Shown one piece after another: positions 15,095-23,444 of a DNA stretch of 64,000 nt (its first letter is position 1; each line of letters starts with the position of its first letter). The DNA lies in the NCBI GenBank assembly GCA_049274895.1, contig JBASTM010000011.1, positions 1 through 64,000 on the forward strand, written 5' to 3'. The notes below the pieces were generated by a model. It did no database searches. It saw only the letters and a program-made list of their open reading frames with translations, and was not told where the DNA came from. The translations under genes and the position numbers were made by a program. The DNA is from JACQLN01 sp049274895 (GTDB taxonomy: Bacteria > Patescibacteriota > Minisyncoccia > JACQLN01).

Positions 15095-15096
15095 AT

Positions 15097-15315
15097 ATGA
15101 CTTGCCCCGTATGTAAAAAAATAAGCGGTTTTCGCATCAAGCGCGTGCTTTTACGTGGCCATTATAATCCCACGGTCAAACAAAAACAGCATCCTAATTT
15201 GCAATGGATTAAAATCGGCTCGGGCAAAAGGATCAAAGTCTGCGCCAGCTGCATCAAGGCCTCTCAAAAAAATCCCAACTACTTTAAAGAGGCGGCTCCG
15301 AATTTGGTTAAATAA
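15097..15315 (+). CDS. rpmB: 50S ribosomal protein L28
   Basis: A 72-residue bL28. CPVC at residues 3-6 and CASC near residue 50 make a zinc-ribbon-like C+ form. The sequence KRVLLRGHYNPTVKQKQHPN followed by the KRIKVCASCIKA segment matches the L28 fold. The start lies 3 bases after a dispersed repeat and no Shine-Dalgarno is seen. Confidence 0.88.
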   Translation: MTCPVCKKISGFRIKRVLLRGHYNPTVKQKQHPNLQWIKIGSGKRIKVCASCIKASQKNPNYFKEAAPNLVK

Positions 15316-15322
15316 ATACTCT

Positions 15323-15371
15323 ATCGAGGTTTAACCTCGATACAAAAGACCCGACCATGGTCGGGTCTTTT
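15323..15371. terminator. Bidirectional terminator after rpmB
   Basis: Two hairpins: ATCGAGGTT/AACCTCGAT (15323-15341), then AAAAGACCCGACCA/TGGTCGGGTCTTTT (15344-15371). The second has a T-run on both strands and can serve rpmB and the tRNA gene on the other strand. Confidence 0.85.
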
Positions 15372-15385
15372 GATTCGGTTTGGTG

Positions 15386-15456
15386 TCGGGCTGCGGGGAA
15401 TCGAACCCCGGCTGCAAGACCCCCAGCCTCGCGTACTACCATTATACGACAGCCCG
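15386..15456 (-). tRNA. tRNA-Pro (anticodon GGG)
   Basis: A 71-nt cloverleaf on the minus strand. Acceptor CGGGCTG pairs with CAGCCCG, D stem GTAT with GTAC, anticodon stem CGAGG with TCTTG, anticodon loop CTGGGGG, and T arm CGGGG-TTCGATT-CCCCG. The first base C1 and discriminator A73 fit tRNA-Pro. CCA is not encoded. Confidence 0.93.
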
Positions 15457-15461
15457 TTAAA

Positions 15462-15962
15462 CTACTTACCATGCCCGAAACCACCATCTCGGATGCGGAA
15501 ATCGTCTAAAATATCCAAACCGCGTTGGTCTTTGATGGTGGGATCTTGGACTAGATTATAAATGGCGTCGCCGGTGTCTTGGTGCAAAATGGCATAGAGC
15601 CGAGTTCCGAGCTTATATTCTTTAACCAAATCCACTATCACATATTTATGCTCGCCCGCCGCCAAAAAACGGCTGGTACCCACCAATGTGCCGTACTTGT
15701 CGTACGGGTTTTCGTACACGGCCACGAAGCCGGGTCGGGCCAAAGTCACATTATCAACATAAACCCGATTTTCTATGATCACGCCGTCGCTATAGGGTTT
15801 TTGATCTATTATTTTAACCGAAGCCAAGGTGGACGCCCGAATAGCAAAATCCGGCGTCGGATTGGCCCAGCCCCTCAACCAAACCACGCCAAAATAAAGG
15901 CCGAGGGCTATTAAACCAAAAAACAAGGCGTAAAACGGCACCTCCAACCTGATTCTTTTCAT
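15462..15962 (-). CDS. Membrane-anchored hypothetical protein with beta-rich domain
   Basis: A 166-residue protein with one N-terminal membrane helix (about residues 8-30) and an extracytoplasmic domain. The sequence VYVDNVTLARPGFVAVYE followed by LVGTSRFLAAGEHKYVIVDL resembles the DUF7282-type beta sandwich found in surface proteins of archaea and bacteria, but this is a judgement from the pattern. Function unknown. It is divergent from the sugar isomerase gene and starts within its promoter region. Confidence 0.75.
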   Translation of the reverse strand: MKRIRLEVPFYALFFGLIALGLYFGVVWLRGWANPTPDFAIRASTLASVKIIDQKPYSDGVIIENRVYVDNVTLARPGFVAVYENPYDKYGTLVGTSRFLAAGEHKYVIVDLVKEYKLGTRLYAILHQDTGDAIYNLVQDPTIKDQRGLDILDDFRIRDGGFGHGK

Positions 15963-15967
15963 ATTTA

Positions 15968-15997
15968 TTGATTGTATACGAAAATTGACGGTATAAT
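15968..15997 (+). promoter_or_regulatory. Promoter of the sugar isomerase gene
   Basis: TTGATT (15968-15973), 18-bp spacer, TATAAT (15992-15997). The start would be near 16004, so the mRNA has almost no leader before the ATG at 16010. Confidence 0.6.
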
Positions 15998-16009
15998 CAA
16001 GTGAACCTT

Positions 16010-16984
16010 ATGTTTGAACAAACTCTCGAAAATTTTCCCAAACAGTTTGAGTGGCGACCGGAGATAGGCAATGCCGAGAAACTCACTCCAAAAGAAAAGA
16101 TAATTGTTTTAGGTATGGGCGGCTCGCACCTGGCGGCCGACCTCGCCCGAACTTGGGCGTCTTATTGGGGCAAGATAATGATTCACTCCGACTACGGCCT
16201 GCCGGAATTGACCGACGAGGAGTTAGCCAGCTATTTGATTATCGCGAGCTCGCACTCGGGCAATACCGAGGAAGTTATTGACGGACTCAATATGGCACTG
16301 GAAAAAAACTTGCCGGTCACGGTAATAGCGAGCGGTGGCCAGTTACTAGAAATAGCCCAAAAGCAAAATCTCCCTTACATCAAACTACCCGCGGAAAATA
16401 TACAGCCCCGAGTGGCTCTGGGGCACTCTTTACTGGCCATATTAAAGCTGGCTGGCCAAGAAGAAACCATTAAGGAACTGTACGAACTGGTTCACATGTT
16501 GAAAGTGGAGGAAATAAAACCCGAGGCCCAAAAACTGGCCGAGAAACTACGCGGCCAAATACCAATAATTTATGCTTCCACGCGCAAGTTGCCTTTGGCT
16601 GTAAACTGGAAGGTAAAGTTTAACGAGACGGCCAAGATTCCGGCCTTCGCTAATGCCGTGCCGGAACTTAACCACAACGAAATGGCCGGGTTTGATGCTT
16701 CGCCGACCAGCCGAGAGCTAGGCGAAAAATTCTCGTTTATAATCCTAGAAGATAAATACGACCACCTTAAAAATCAAAAGCGGCTGGCCGCTTTGGCCGA
16801 GCTATTAAAGGCGAGGGGGCTAACAGTGGAAAGAATACAACTTCAAGGCCAAAACCACTGGCATAAGATATTAAGCTCGGTGGTGATGGCCGACTGGACC
16901 AGTTATTATTTAGCCGAATTTTACGGAGTGGAAGTGGAAAACGTGCCGACAGTAGAAGAATTCAAAAAGAAGCTAACTGGTTAA
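16010..16984 (+). CDS. SIS-domain phosphoglucose/phosphomannose isomerase
   Basis: A 324-residue protein of the bifunctional PGI/PMI family, with two SIS domains. It interconverts fructose-6-phosphate with glucose-6- or mannose-6-phosphate. Visible are VLGMGGSHLAADLAR (first SIS), SSHSGNTEEVI (phosphate binding), and ELNHNEMAGF with the conserved Glu and His used in catalysis. Length agrees with the family. ATG at 16010 is preferred over the upstream GTG at 16001, which lies too close to the predicted transcription start. It would feed hexose phosphates to the glycan locus downstream. Confidence 0.9.
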   Translation: MFEQTLENFPKQFEWRPEIGNAEKLTPKEKIIVLGMGGSHLAADLARTWASYWGKIMIHSDYGLPELTDEELASYLIIASSHSGNTEEVIDGLNMALEKNLPVTVIASGGQLLEIAQKQNLPYIKLPAENIQPRVALGHSLLAILKLAGQEETIKELYELVHMLKVEEIKPEAQKLAEKLRGQIPIIYASTRKLPLAVNWKVKFNETAKIPAFANAVPELNHNEMAGFDASPTSRELGEKFSFIILEDKYDHLKNQKRLAALAELLKARGLTVERIQLQGQNHWHKILSSVVMADWTSYYLAEFYGVEVENVPTVEEFKKKLTG

Positions 16985-17016
16985 AAAGATTTATGGGACC
17001 TATAAGTCCTATAATT

Positions 17017-17054
17017 AAATATACCGAGATAGCGATCGCTATCTCGGTATATTT
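17017..17054. terminator. Palindromic bidirectional terminator with GCGATCGC core
   Basis: A perfect 38-bp palindrome (half-site AAATATACCGAGATAGCGA) lies between two convergent genes and is flanked by T-runs. Its core GAGATAGCGATCGCTATCTC is closely related to that at 27576-27609. Confidence 0.8.
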
Positions 17055-17075
17055 TCAGTAGCATATCAACAAAAA

Positions 17076-17279
17076 TTACATCATCTGCCCGCCCTTTTTG
17101 CTAGAGGAAACAGCTACCAGTACAGCCGAAAGACCTACCAGAATGTAGACCACTTTGGCCACACCCGAATCCATACCTCCCAACCAGCGGCTGATGTCCC
17201 AGCCAAACAAACCCACTAACAGCCAGTTGAGACCTCCCAGAACCAAAAGAATGAAGGCCACTTTGTGTAAGGATTTCAT
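17076..17279 (-). CDS. DUF378 family small membrane protein
   Basis: A 67-residue protein with two membrane helices. VLGGLNWLLVGLFGWD is followed by VVYILVGLSAVLVAV, the pattern of the DUF378 family. These short proteins are common in bacteria and have no known function. A dispersed repeat lies directly upstream, and a TATAAT box is at 17383-17388. Confidence 0.88.
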   Translation of the reverse strand: MKSLHKVAFILLVLGGLNWLLVGLFGWDISRWLGGMDSGVAKVVYILVGLSAVLVAVSSSKKGGQMM

Positions 17280-17287
17280 TAATAAAT

Positions 17288-17325
17288 ATTTACGAAGTAC
17301 GAATAATTACGAATTTACGAATTAA
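17288..17325. repeat. Dispersed ACGAAT/ATTCGT repeat, copy 6 (half)
   Basis: TTTACGAAGTACGAATAA followed by TTACGAATTTACGAATT, upstream of the DUF378 gene. Confidence 0.6.
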
Positions 17326-17394
17326 ATAATAAGTCCCGTGAATTCGCAAAGATCGCCGACGCTATTAAATGATAATAGCTTTATTATACCACAA

Positions 17395-18795
17395 CTAGCG
17401 TCCCAGGCCGGCCAGGACGATATTCACAGTCTTGAGGATGATGCCCACATCAAATATAAATGAGCGATTTTTAAGGTAGTAAAAGTCGTAAGCCAGTTTC
17501 TCGCGGGTATCTTCCACCGAAGAGCCGTAGGTGTAGTTTATCTGGGCCCAGCCCGTGAGGCCCGGCTTAACTAAGTATCTACGGTCGTAAAAAGGGATTT
17601 CTTTGGTCAAAAGCTCGTGAAACTCCGGCCGCTCGGCCCGCGGCCCCACAAAAGACATCTCCCCTTTTAAGATGTTAATAAGCTGGGGCAGTTCGTCTAA
17701 ACGGGTTTTACGCAGCAGCCGCCCCACTTTGGTTATTCTGGCATCATTGGGGGTGGTCCACTGGGCCCCGCCCGCTTCGGCATCGGTGCGCATGGTCCTA
17801 AACTTGACCAGTGTAAAAGACCGACCCTGGCGGCCCACCCGAACTTGTTTATAAAAAACCGGGCCGCTGTCTTCCAGTTTGGTCAAAACAGCAACCAAAA
17901 CACCCAAGGCCGCAGACGGAATAAAAAGAGCCAAAACTACCCCAAAATCCAAAACCCTTTTGACGCCCTCATAAAAAGTCCGCCGACCCGAGGCGAAATT
18001 GTTCAAAAACCAAACGTGATCCACGTTGTTAAGGTCAACCTTGCGCCAGACCCTTTCGCTAAACTTGGAAAGATTGGCCACCTCCACGTGGCCCACGAAA
18101 TTATAAAGCGACGAGGTTAAAGAACTCTGATCCAAAAATTTATCATCTATAATAAAAGCGCGAATGCCTTGACTGTTGACCAAAGATGCAATATCAACCT
18201 GGCGCGGCGGATTCAAAATCTGCGGCAGGTGTTGATGATGGATTTGATTGGCAAAGGCCTGCTGGGGCCCGACCAAAAAATCAACCTTATAGCCGATCTG
18301 CGGGTTTTGGTTAAGCTTGATGGCTAAAACCGCTCCCCGCTCGTCCCAAGAAACTACGGCGGTTTTCACCAAGAGATTCTTTTTTAAGATGCGGTTGATC
18401 TGGCCGCGCCACAACACAAACAACAAGGAAAAAACGGCAAAATAAATAAAGAGATTGGTTTTGGGAGCCACCTCCGATGAGCCGGCAAAGTAAAACCATA
18501 ACACCGCCGCCAAAAAGTTAACGATTAAAGAACGGGCGAGGCCGCCGTAAAACTCCAAGGTGTTTTTGGCCGAAGTAATTTCGTAGAGGTTATGGATGTA
18601 AAAAACCACCAGCCAAACCAGCATTAGCGGCGTGAAAGCTTGGGCGTGTATGTAAAAAAAATCCGCGGTGGTGTAATTGGAACTGGCCAAGCCCGACACA
18701 CCGCTGTATCTTAAATAAACCGTGGCCAACAACGCCAAGTAGAGGAATAAAATATCCCCCATCAAGATGATTATCTTTTTGGCTTGGGCGGGCAT
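17395..18795 (-). CDS. Polyprenyl-phosphate sugar-1-phosphate transferase
   Basis: A 466-residue initiating enzyme of the WbaP/EPS glycosylphosphotransferase type. It transfers a sugar-1-phosphate from a nucleotide sugar to undecaprenyl phosphate at the membrane. Four membrane helices span residues 5-130, a CoA-binding-like Rossmann segment follows, and a fifth helix lies near residue 285. The catalytic bacterial sugar transferase domain shows VFYKQVRVGRQGRSFTLVKF, then FRTMRTDAE, LDELPQLINILKGEMSFVGPR and the C-terminal YDRRYLVKPGLTGWAQI. It opens the polysaccharide locus and supplies the first lipid-linked sugar. Confidence 0.95.
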   Translation of the reverse strand: MPAQAKKIIILMGDILFLYLALLATVYLRYSGVSGLASSNYTTADFFYIHAQAFTPLMLVWLVVFYIHNLYEITSAKNTLEFYGGLARSLIVNFLAAVLWFYFAGSSEVAPKTNLFIYFAVFSLLFVLWRGQINRILKKNLLVKTAVVSWDERGAVLAIKLNQNPQIGYKVDFLVGPQQAFANQIHHQHLPQILNPPRQVDIASLVNSQGIRAFIIDDKFLDQSSLTSSLYNFVGHVEVANLSKFSERVWRKVDLNNVDHVWFLNNFASGRRTFYEGVKRVLDFGVVLALFIPSAALGVLVAVLTKLEDSGPVFYKQVRVGRQGRSFTLVKFRTMRTDAEAGGAQWTTPNDARITKVGRLLRKTRLDELPQLINILKGEMSFVGPRAERPEFHELLTKEIPFYDRRYLVKPGLTGWAQINYTYGSSVEDTREKLAYDFYYLKNRSFIFDVGIILKTVNIVLAGLGR

Positions 18796-18850
18796 AAAAT
18801 GCAGTTTGTTTTTATCTATCTATACAACCAAAAACATGGCCCAAAGTAAC

Positions 18851-18880
18851 CAAAAACCCCGCTCTTCAGAAGGGCGGGGT
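18851..18880 (-). terminator. Terminator of the peptidoglycan-binding protein gene
   Basis: Minus strand: CCCCGC/GCGGGG stem with an 11-base loop, followed by TTTTTGG. Confidence 0.8.
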
Positions 18881-18901
18881 CTTGATTCATATCTAATAAA
18901 A

Positions 18902-20275
18902 CTACTTCTTCAATATCGCATCTATTTGGGCCTGGATGGCTTTGATTTGATCCGCTATCTGCTGGGCCTGACTAGGCGCTGCTGATGACGGTGCGGCCGG
19001 AGCCACATATGAAGGAGTTGGCGGGGCTATGGGAGCGCTGACCGAAGAACTGCCCAAAATTTCATTAATCTTTTGCAATGTAGCCGGCCCAACTCTACCC
19101 ACTGCAGGCAGACCATACTTGGCTTGGAATTTCTTTACCGCGGCTGTGGTCTTGGGACCGTAGAAGCCGCTCACAGTGCCTTCGGGGTAAATGGTTGGAT
19201 CTTGGGCTAAGAGCTTTTGCAAGTCCATAACTTCATCATTTCTAGCACCAGGATTAAGTTCAGAATCTATAGAAACTGATCCGGAAACCACCGGCGCAAC
19301 CTGTGCGGCCGAGCCGGATGTGATGCTTTGAATTTGTTGCTGGATAGCTTGAATTTGAGATTGGATTTGATTGGCAGTTCTAGCTTGAACCGACGTTGAC
19401 GGCGCTGGAGTTGATATGACTTCGGCTTTAGAACCAAAAACATCATTCAACTTAGCCAATGTAGCCGGCCCAACTCTACCCACTGCGGGCAAACCATACT
19501 TGGCTTGGAATTTCTTTACCGCGGCCGTGGTCTTGGGACCGTAGAAGCCGCTCACAGTGCCTTCGGGATAAATGGTCGGGTCTTGGGACAAAAGCTCCTG
19601 CAGTTTCATAACCTCGTCATTACGAGCACCGGGATTAATTTCCTTAGTTAGAACTGGCGCCATACTCACAGATACTGGAGCTGATACGACTGGTGCAACC
19701 ACGGGGGCCGTAACAGCTGGAGTTGCTGGTCCAACTGTAGTTGCAGTTGTGGTAGTTGTAGTTTTTGGAGTAGCAGTTGTTGATGTAGTAGTAGTTGTAG
19801 TCGTGGTAGGAGAAGCCGAAGAAGTTGAAGATAATGTACTGGTGGTTGATGATGAACTGCTACTGCTAGAGGAAGACCCGCCTCCGCCGGAAGTGGTAGT
19901 ACAAGTTGAGCTACCCGGGGCCACATTCACCGTTTCAGAGGAACCGGACGGCAGAGACACGGAAAGCACCGACGAAGAACTGCCGCATTCCAAACTAAAC
20001 ACGGTCTTGTCACCCCTATAAGTAAAATTCTTTTTATCGGCAGAAGTTAAATTGATGGTTGACCCTGACGCCAAGGTTATATCCATGTCCGCAGCATTCA
20101 CAACCAATGTCTCTACCTTACCATTGGTAACGGTTAAATCTATAGTGTTGCCGCCAACGGTAACACTTAGGGTACCCCCACTAGAAATAACCACATCATC
20201 AAAAGCCGCAGAAACAACCAGAGGCAGTACTAACCCCAACAACACCCCGACCCTCAAAATGTTTTTAAGTTTCAT
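18902..20275 (-). CDS. Secreted protein with two peptidoglycan-binding domains
   Basis: A 457-residue exported protein. The signal peptide covers residues 1-23 (LRVGVLLGLVLPLVVSA). A beta-rich N-terminal domain (24-125) is followed by a Gly/Ser/Thr-rich low-complexity linker (about 128-190) and two PG_binding_1 domains joined by a Gln-rich helical linker. Each domain carries LNPGARNDEVM or INPGARNDEVM, then YPEGTVSGFYGPKTTAAVKK and YGLPAVGRVGPATL. The two domains are nearly identical in DNA too (19079-19255 and 19460-19636), so the duplication is recent or kept uniform by conversion. It probably anchors to the cell wall. Confidence 0.92.
   Translation of the reverse strand: MKLKNILRVGVLLGLVLPLVVSAAFDDVVISSGGTLSVTVGGNTIDLTVTNGKVETLVVNAADMDITLASGSTINLTSADKKNFTYRGDKTVFSLECGSSSSVLSVSLPSGSSETVNVAPGSSTCTTTSGGGGSSSSSSSSSSTTSTLSSTSSASPTTTTTTTTSTTATPKTTTTTTATTVGPATPAVTAPVVAPVVSAPVSVSMAPVLTKEINPGARNDEVMKLQELLSQDPTIYPEGTVSGFYGPKTTAAVKKFQAKYGLPAVGRVGPATLAKLNDVFGSKAEVISTPAPSTSVQARTANQIQSQIQAIQQQIQSITSGSAAQVAPVVSGSVSIDSELNPGARNDEVMDLQKLLAQDPTIYPEGTVSGFYGPKTTAAVKKFQAKYGLPAVGRVGPATLQKINEILGSSSVSAPIAPPTPSYVAPAAPSSAAPSQAQQIADQIKAIQAQIDAILKK
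19079..19636. repeat. Direct repeat encoding the two peptidoglycan-binding domains
   Basis: Two copies of about 177 bp (19079-19255 and 19460-19636) differ at only a small share of positions. The spacer encodes the Gln-rich linker. Confidence 0.85.
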
Positions 20276-20306
20276 AAGTAGAGCGTGTTAAAGAAATAAG
20301 AGAGCG

Positions 20307-21020
20307 TTATTTGGGGCATTCAACCACATCCACGCTCAGAAAATCAGCAGCTCCTCCAACAGCTCCAACGGCATTAGCCACGGAATCAGCCATTATGGAA
20401 ATACAATTGGCACCATTTGATGATCTGAGTATTATTTGGCCACCATTTCCGCCTTCACCGGCTATATAAACTGTAGCAGTCGCATTCTGGGCCGCACCCA
20501 CTGCACCCACAGTCAAGGAAGGATCAATGGTGAGCGTGCCTGTAACATCGGCATCGGCCCAAGTCGTTGTACCTATAGACACAGCACCGCTTAAACCGTC
20601 AACCAATAAAGAGCTCGAAGCTATACCAAAACCGTATCTAACGGAAGACGTAGCGGTTGTAGATGTAGCCGTGATGTAGGAAGTATAGATAAAGTCGCCG
20701 ATTATGGCGCCTCCGGCAACAGCCAAACCGCCATCGTTATTAACATCACTCGACACAGTGGTGGTACCTATGCCAAACCGACCCATGGTCCACGAAGGAT
20801 TGGTAGAAGTCGATTTAAAGTAATCAGCATGGACAAAACCTTCCACGATAGCCTCACCTTTAACGGCTAAGGCCGCACCGGGGGTAGTCGTGGCTACTGC
20901 CACACTGGACGTGTTAATGGTTGTGGCACCGTAAGTCACCACCGCAACCATAAAAACTGACAGAAAGACCGCGGCAAAGGAAACAAAAAACCTCTGCTTA
21001 TTATTTATAATTTTAGTCAT
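20307..21020 (-). CDS. Secreted Ser/Thr/Ala-rich surface protein
   Basis: A protein of 237 residues from the ATG at 21020. An upstream TTG at 21044 is in frame but lies inside a hairpin, so it is less likely. A signal peptide (residues about 10-35) is followed by repeated motifs of the form GIGTTT, ATSTTATSS and ADYFKSTSTNPSW. Such modules occur in surface-exposed proteins of CPR bacteria, often with tail-fibre-like or beta-helical folds; I know no function. A Cys pair near the C-terminus (NCISI and VVECPK) could be bridged. It lies in tandem with the peptidoglycan-binding protein gene. Confidence 0.8.
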   Translation of the reverse strand: MTKIINNKQRFFVSFAAVFLSVFMVAVVTYGATTINTSSVAVATTTPGAALAVKGEAIVEGFVHADYFKSTSTNPSWTMGRFGIGTTTVSSDVNNDGGLAVAGGAIIGDFIYTSYITATSTTATSSVRYGFGIASSSLLVDGLSGAVSIGTTTWADADVTGTLTIDPSLTVGAVGAAQNATATVYIAGEGGNGGQIILRSSNGANCISIMADSVANAVGAVGGAADFLSVDVVECPK

Positions 21021-21111
21021 TTTTTTAAGATTCTCTGGAAACAAAAACCCAGAGAAGCTACTTTAATAATTTCGAGCCTAGCTGATGTTTAACATCTTAA
21101 CACTAAAAACG

Positions 21112-21134
21112 AAAAACCTGTAAAGACAGGTTTT
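21112..21134 (-). terminator. Terminator of the O-antigen-ligase-like gene
   Basis: Minus strand: AAAACCTGT/ACAGGTTTT stem with a 4-base loop, followed by TCGTTTTT. Confidence 0.8.
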
Positions 21135-21169
21135 CCACAGCTATTAAAGCCTGTATGGTTTTTTGGGTT

Positions 21170-23416
21170 TTATCTGTCTATTTCTCCATTCCTTATCTCT
21201 TCGATAAAAGCCTCACCCTGGACTTTGAACCCCGGCGCCAGTTCTATGACTTTTTGCAGTTCTTCAATGGCTTTTTTGTCCTCAAAAATCTTTACGTATA
21301 TTGAAGCCAGGTTCAACCGATATTGAACATTAGCAGGCTCCTGTTTAACCAGCATTTCCCAAATCCGGGCAACCTTTCCAAAATCACCTATAGCGGCGTA
21401 AGCGTTTATGTATTTAGTATCCGCTACCACCTCGGTTCCAAAATGCTTTTTTAACAAAGCATCCGCTTCCGACGATTTCCCTGAAAAAATAAGTATAACC
21501 GAGTAATTATGAACGGCATCCGGAAACTCCGGCGCCAAGTCATAAGCTTTTTTAAGAGCCCTTAAGGCCAAATCCTCCTCGCCGGCCTTAAAATAAGCCT
21601 CGCCCAACAAAAAATAAAACTGTTGCCTTTTATCCGAAACGGTTAAACCTTCTTCTGCGGCCAAAACAGCGCTCGCCGGATCCTGATTCAGACCGTGAAG
21701 CGTCGAAAGAAAAGCCTTGGCCCTGACGTCGTATGGAAAATCCTCGGCTTGCTTCTTTATTTCTTTGAGAGCGAAATCTATAAATTCCGCTTTATCTTCT
21801 TCGGATGTAGCTGGGTCCTGATCTATCCTGTCGGCGTATTGAGCTAGTTGTTCCCTGATTTCGGGCGTGCCGAAAGTGTTGTAACTCAAACCTTTTTCTA
21901 GAGCCTTTATACCCTCACCCAGATCGCGCACCCGGCTGCCGTCGGCCGAATAGGTAACCATTCTTAAAGAATTGATTATGCTTTTTGAAGCTAATATCGG
22001 CTTCACGTTAAAGAAATAGATCGAAAAAACTAGCGTGGGTACCACCACAGCCATAACACCCCAGCGCAAACCGGAAGGAATTTCTACTTTAGAATTATTT
22101 TCAACAACAGGTACCGCCGAAGTTTCTCTATTTTGAGTCCAAAGACTGTGCAAATAAGCCAAAACGGCGAAAAAAAACATATAGCTTGTGAAATTATCGA
22201 AGACAAAAATATTATTCACGAAATAAGCGGCCAGCATTCCCGTAAAAACTCCCGAAACACCAACTGTAAAAATATTTTTTTTAGCCAGATCGTATAAAAT
22301 CTTAAGCGCCGAAAAGAATAAACTTAAATAGGCCAAAAGGCCAACTAGTCCAGTAGACGTCATCCAGTCAAAAAAAACATTGTGAGCCCGGTCGAACCAC
22401 GGCTCTTGGCGCCACAACTGCGGATCGTAATACTTGGAAAATATGTAAACGAAACTTTCCGGACCCCAACCCAAAACCGGGCGGTCCTGCCAAGCTTCGT
22501 AAGCCATGCGCCAAATTATAAAACGGGATTGGGTGGTTGTTTCGCTTAAAGAAATATCGGCGAACCTAGTTAAAACATCGCTATTTCGCACCAAAGACGA
22601 ATCCTTGATCGATATAAAAACAACTGGAACAGCCGCAAGAAGAATTAAAAAAACCACGGCTAGTTTGCGAATCTTTCCTTTTTTCCATATAACACCGACG
22701 ACCAGACCAACCGCAAGACCAATTAACAACCCCAGCATAGCTCCACGAGTAGCTGTCTTATAGACGATGAAAAGTTCGAAAATTACCGCGACCGCCAAAC
22801 CGATCCTTAGCCAAACATTTCTTCCGCGGGACTTAAGCAAGAAAAACAAAATTAAAAAAATATGGAAAACAAGATATATAGCCAAATAAGTGGCATTGCC
22901 CATGGTCCCGTCCAAACGTTCATCGCCTTGATGGACGTCCAATACACCTAGAAACTGGAATAAGGCATAAAAAGACGCGGCCAGGCTGGCCAAAATGGAA
23001 ACGCTCCAAAATTTAACCCAATCCCGTTCTCGCCTAAATACGCTACCTAAAATAATAAAATAAACGAAATAATGCCAATGGGCCCAAAATCCTTCCATAC
23101 GTTCAAAGCCGGACCAAAAACTTTTATAAGGAGAAATGCTGAATATAGTGGCCAAAAATATGGCAGCCGCGAGGGTAATATAGCTGTAAAGAATCGCGGA
23201 AGAGCGGGGTCGGTACTTAGGATCAGCTAAAATAAGCCACAACCAAAAAACAAAAAGGATTTCTATGATAATCCTAAAAATAAAGTTCCTTCCGGTTATA
23301 AACGGAAAATATAAAGACTTAGTGACAACCAAAGGCAGAACCGGAACGATAAAGAGACCGATTTTTATGATCCAGCTTACGGAATTTTTATTCAGCATAC
23401 TTTGTTTGTATAGCAT
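21170..23416 (-). CDS. O-antigen ligase-like membrane protein with TPR domain
   Basis: A 748-residue protein. Residues 1-430 hold about 10-12 membrane helices with the Wzy_C/O-antigen ligase signature, including FSISPYKSFWSGFERMEGFW, RGAMLGLLIGLAVG and the long loop LGWGPESFVYIFSKYYDP followed by AHNVFFDWMTSTGLVG. A further helix is near 455-475. Residues 500-748 are helical TPR-like repeats (YFKAGEEDLALRALKKAYDL and YRLNLASIYVKIFEDKKAIE). Proteins of this kind transfer or polymerise lipid-linked glycans outside the membrane; whether this one is a ligase, polymerase or protein-glycosylating enzyme is not decided by sequence. Confidence 0.9.
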   Translation of the reverse strand: MLYKQSMLNKNSVSWIIKIGLFIVPVLPLVVTKSLYFPFITGRNFIFRIIIEILFVFWLWLILADPKYRPRSSAILYSYITLAAAIFLATIFSISPYKSFWSGFERMEGFWAHWHYFVYFIILGSVFRRERDWVKFWSVSILASLAASFYALFQFLGVLDVHQGDERLDGTMGNATYLAIYLVFHIFLILFFLLKSRGRNVWLRIGLAVAVIFELFIVYKTATRGAMLGLLIGLAVGLVVGVIWKKGKIRKLAVVFLILLAAVPVVFISIKDSSLVRNSDVLTRFADISLSETTTQSRFIIWRMAYEAWQDRPVLGWGPESFVYIFSKYYDPQLWRQEPWFDRAHNVFFDWMTSTGLVGLLAYLSLFFSALKILYDLAKKNIFTVGVSGVFTGMLAAYFVNNIFVFDNFTSYMFFFAVLAYLHSLWTQNRETSAVPVVENNSKVEIPSGLRWGVMAVVVPTLVFSIYFFNVKPILASKSIINSLRMVTYSADGSRVRDLGEGIKALEKGLSYNTFGTPEIREQLAQYADRIDQDPATSEEDKAEFIDFALKEIKKQAEDFPYDVRAKAFLSTLHGLNQDPASAVLAAEEGLTVSDKRQQFYFLLGEAYFKAGEEDLALRALKKAYDLAPEFPDAVHNYSVILIFSGKSSEADALLKKHFGTEVVADTKYINAYAAIGDFGKVARIWEMLVKQEPANVQYRLNLASIYVKIFEDKKAIEELQKVIELAPGFKVQGEAFIEEIRNGEIDR

Positions 23417-23444
23417 AAAAGCATACCCGTAGCAACAATTCTAA

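Noticed and set aside
19079..19636. Long direct repeat as a mobile element
   Set aside because: The repeat lies wholly within one gene and encodes two copies of a peptidoglycan-binding domain.
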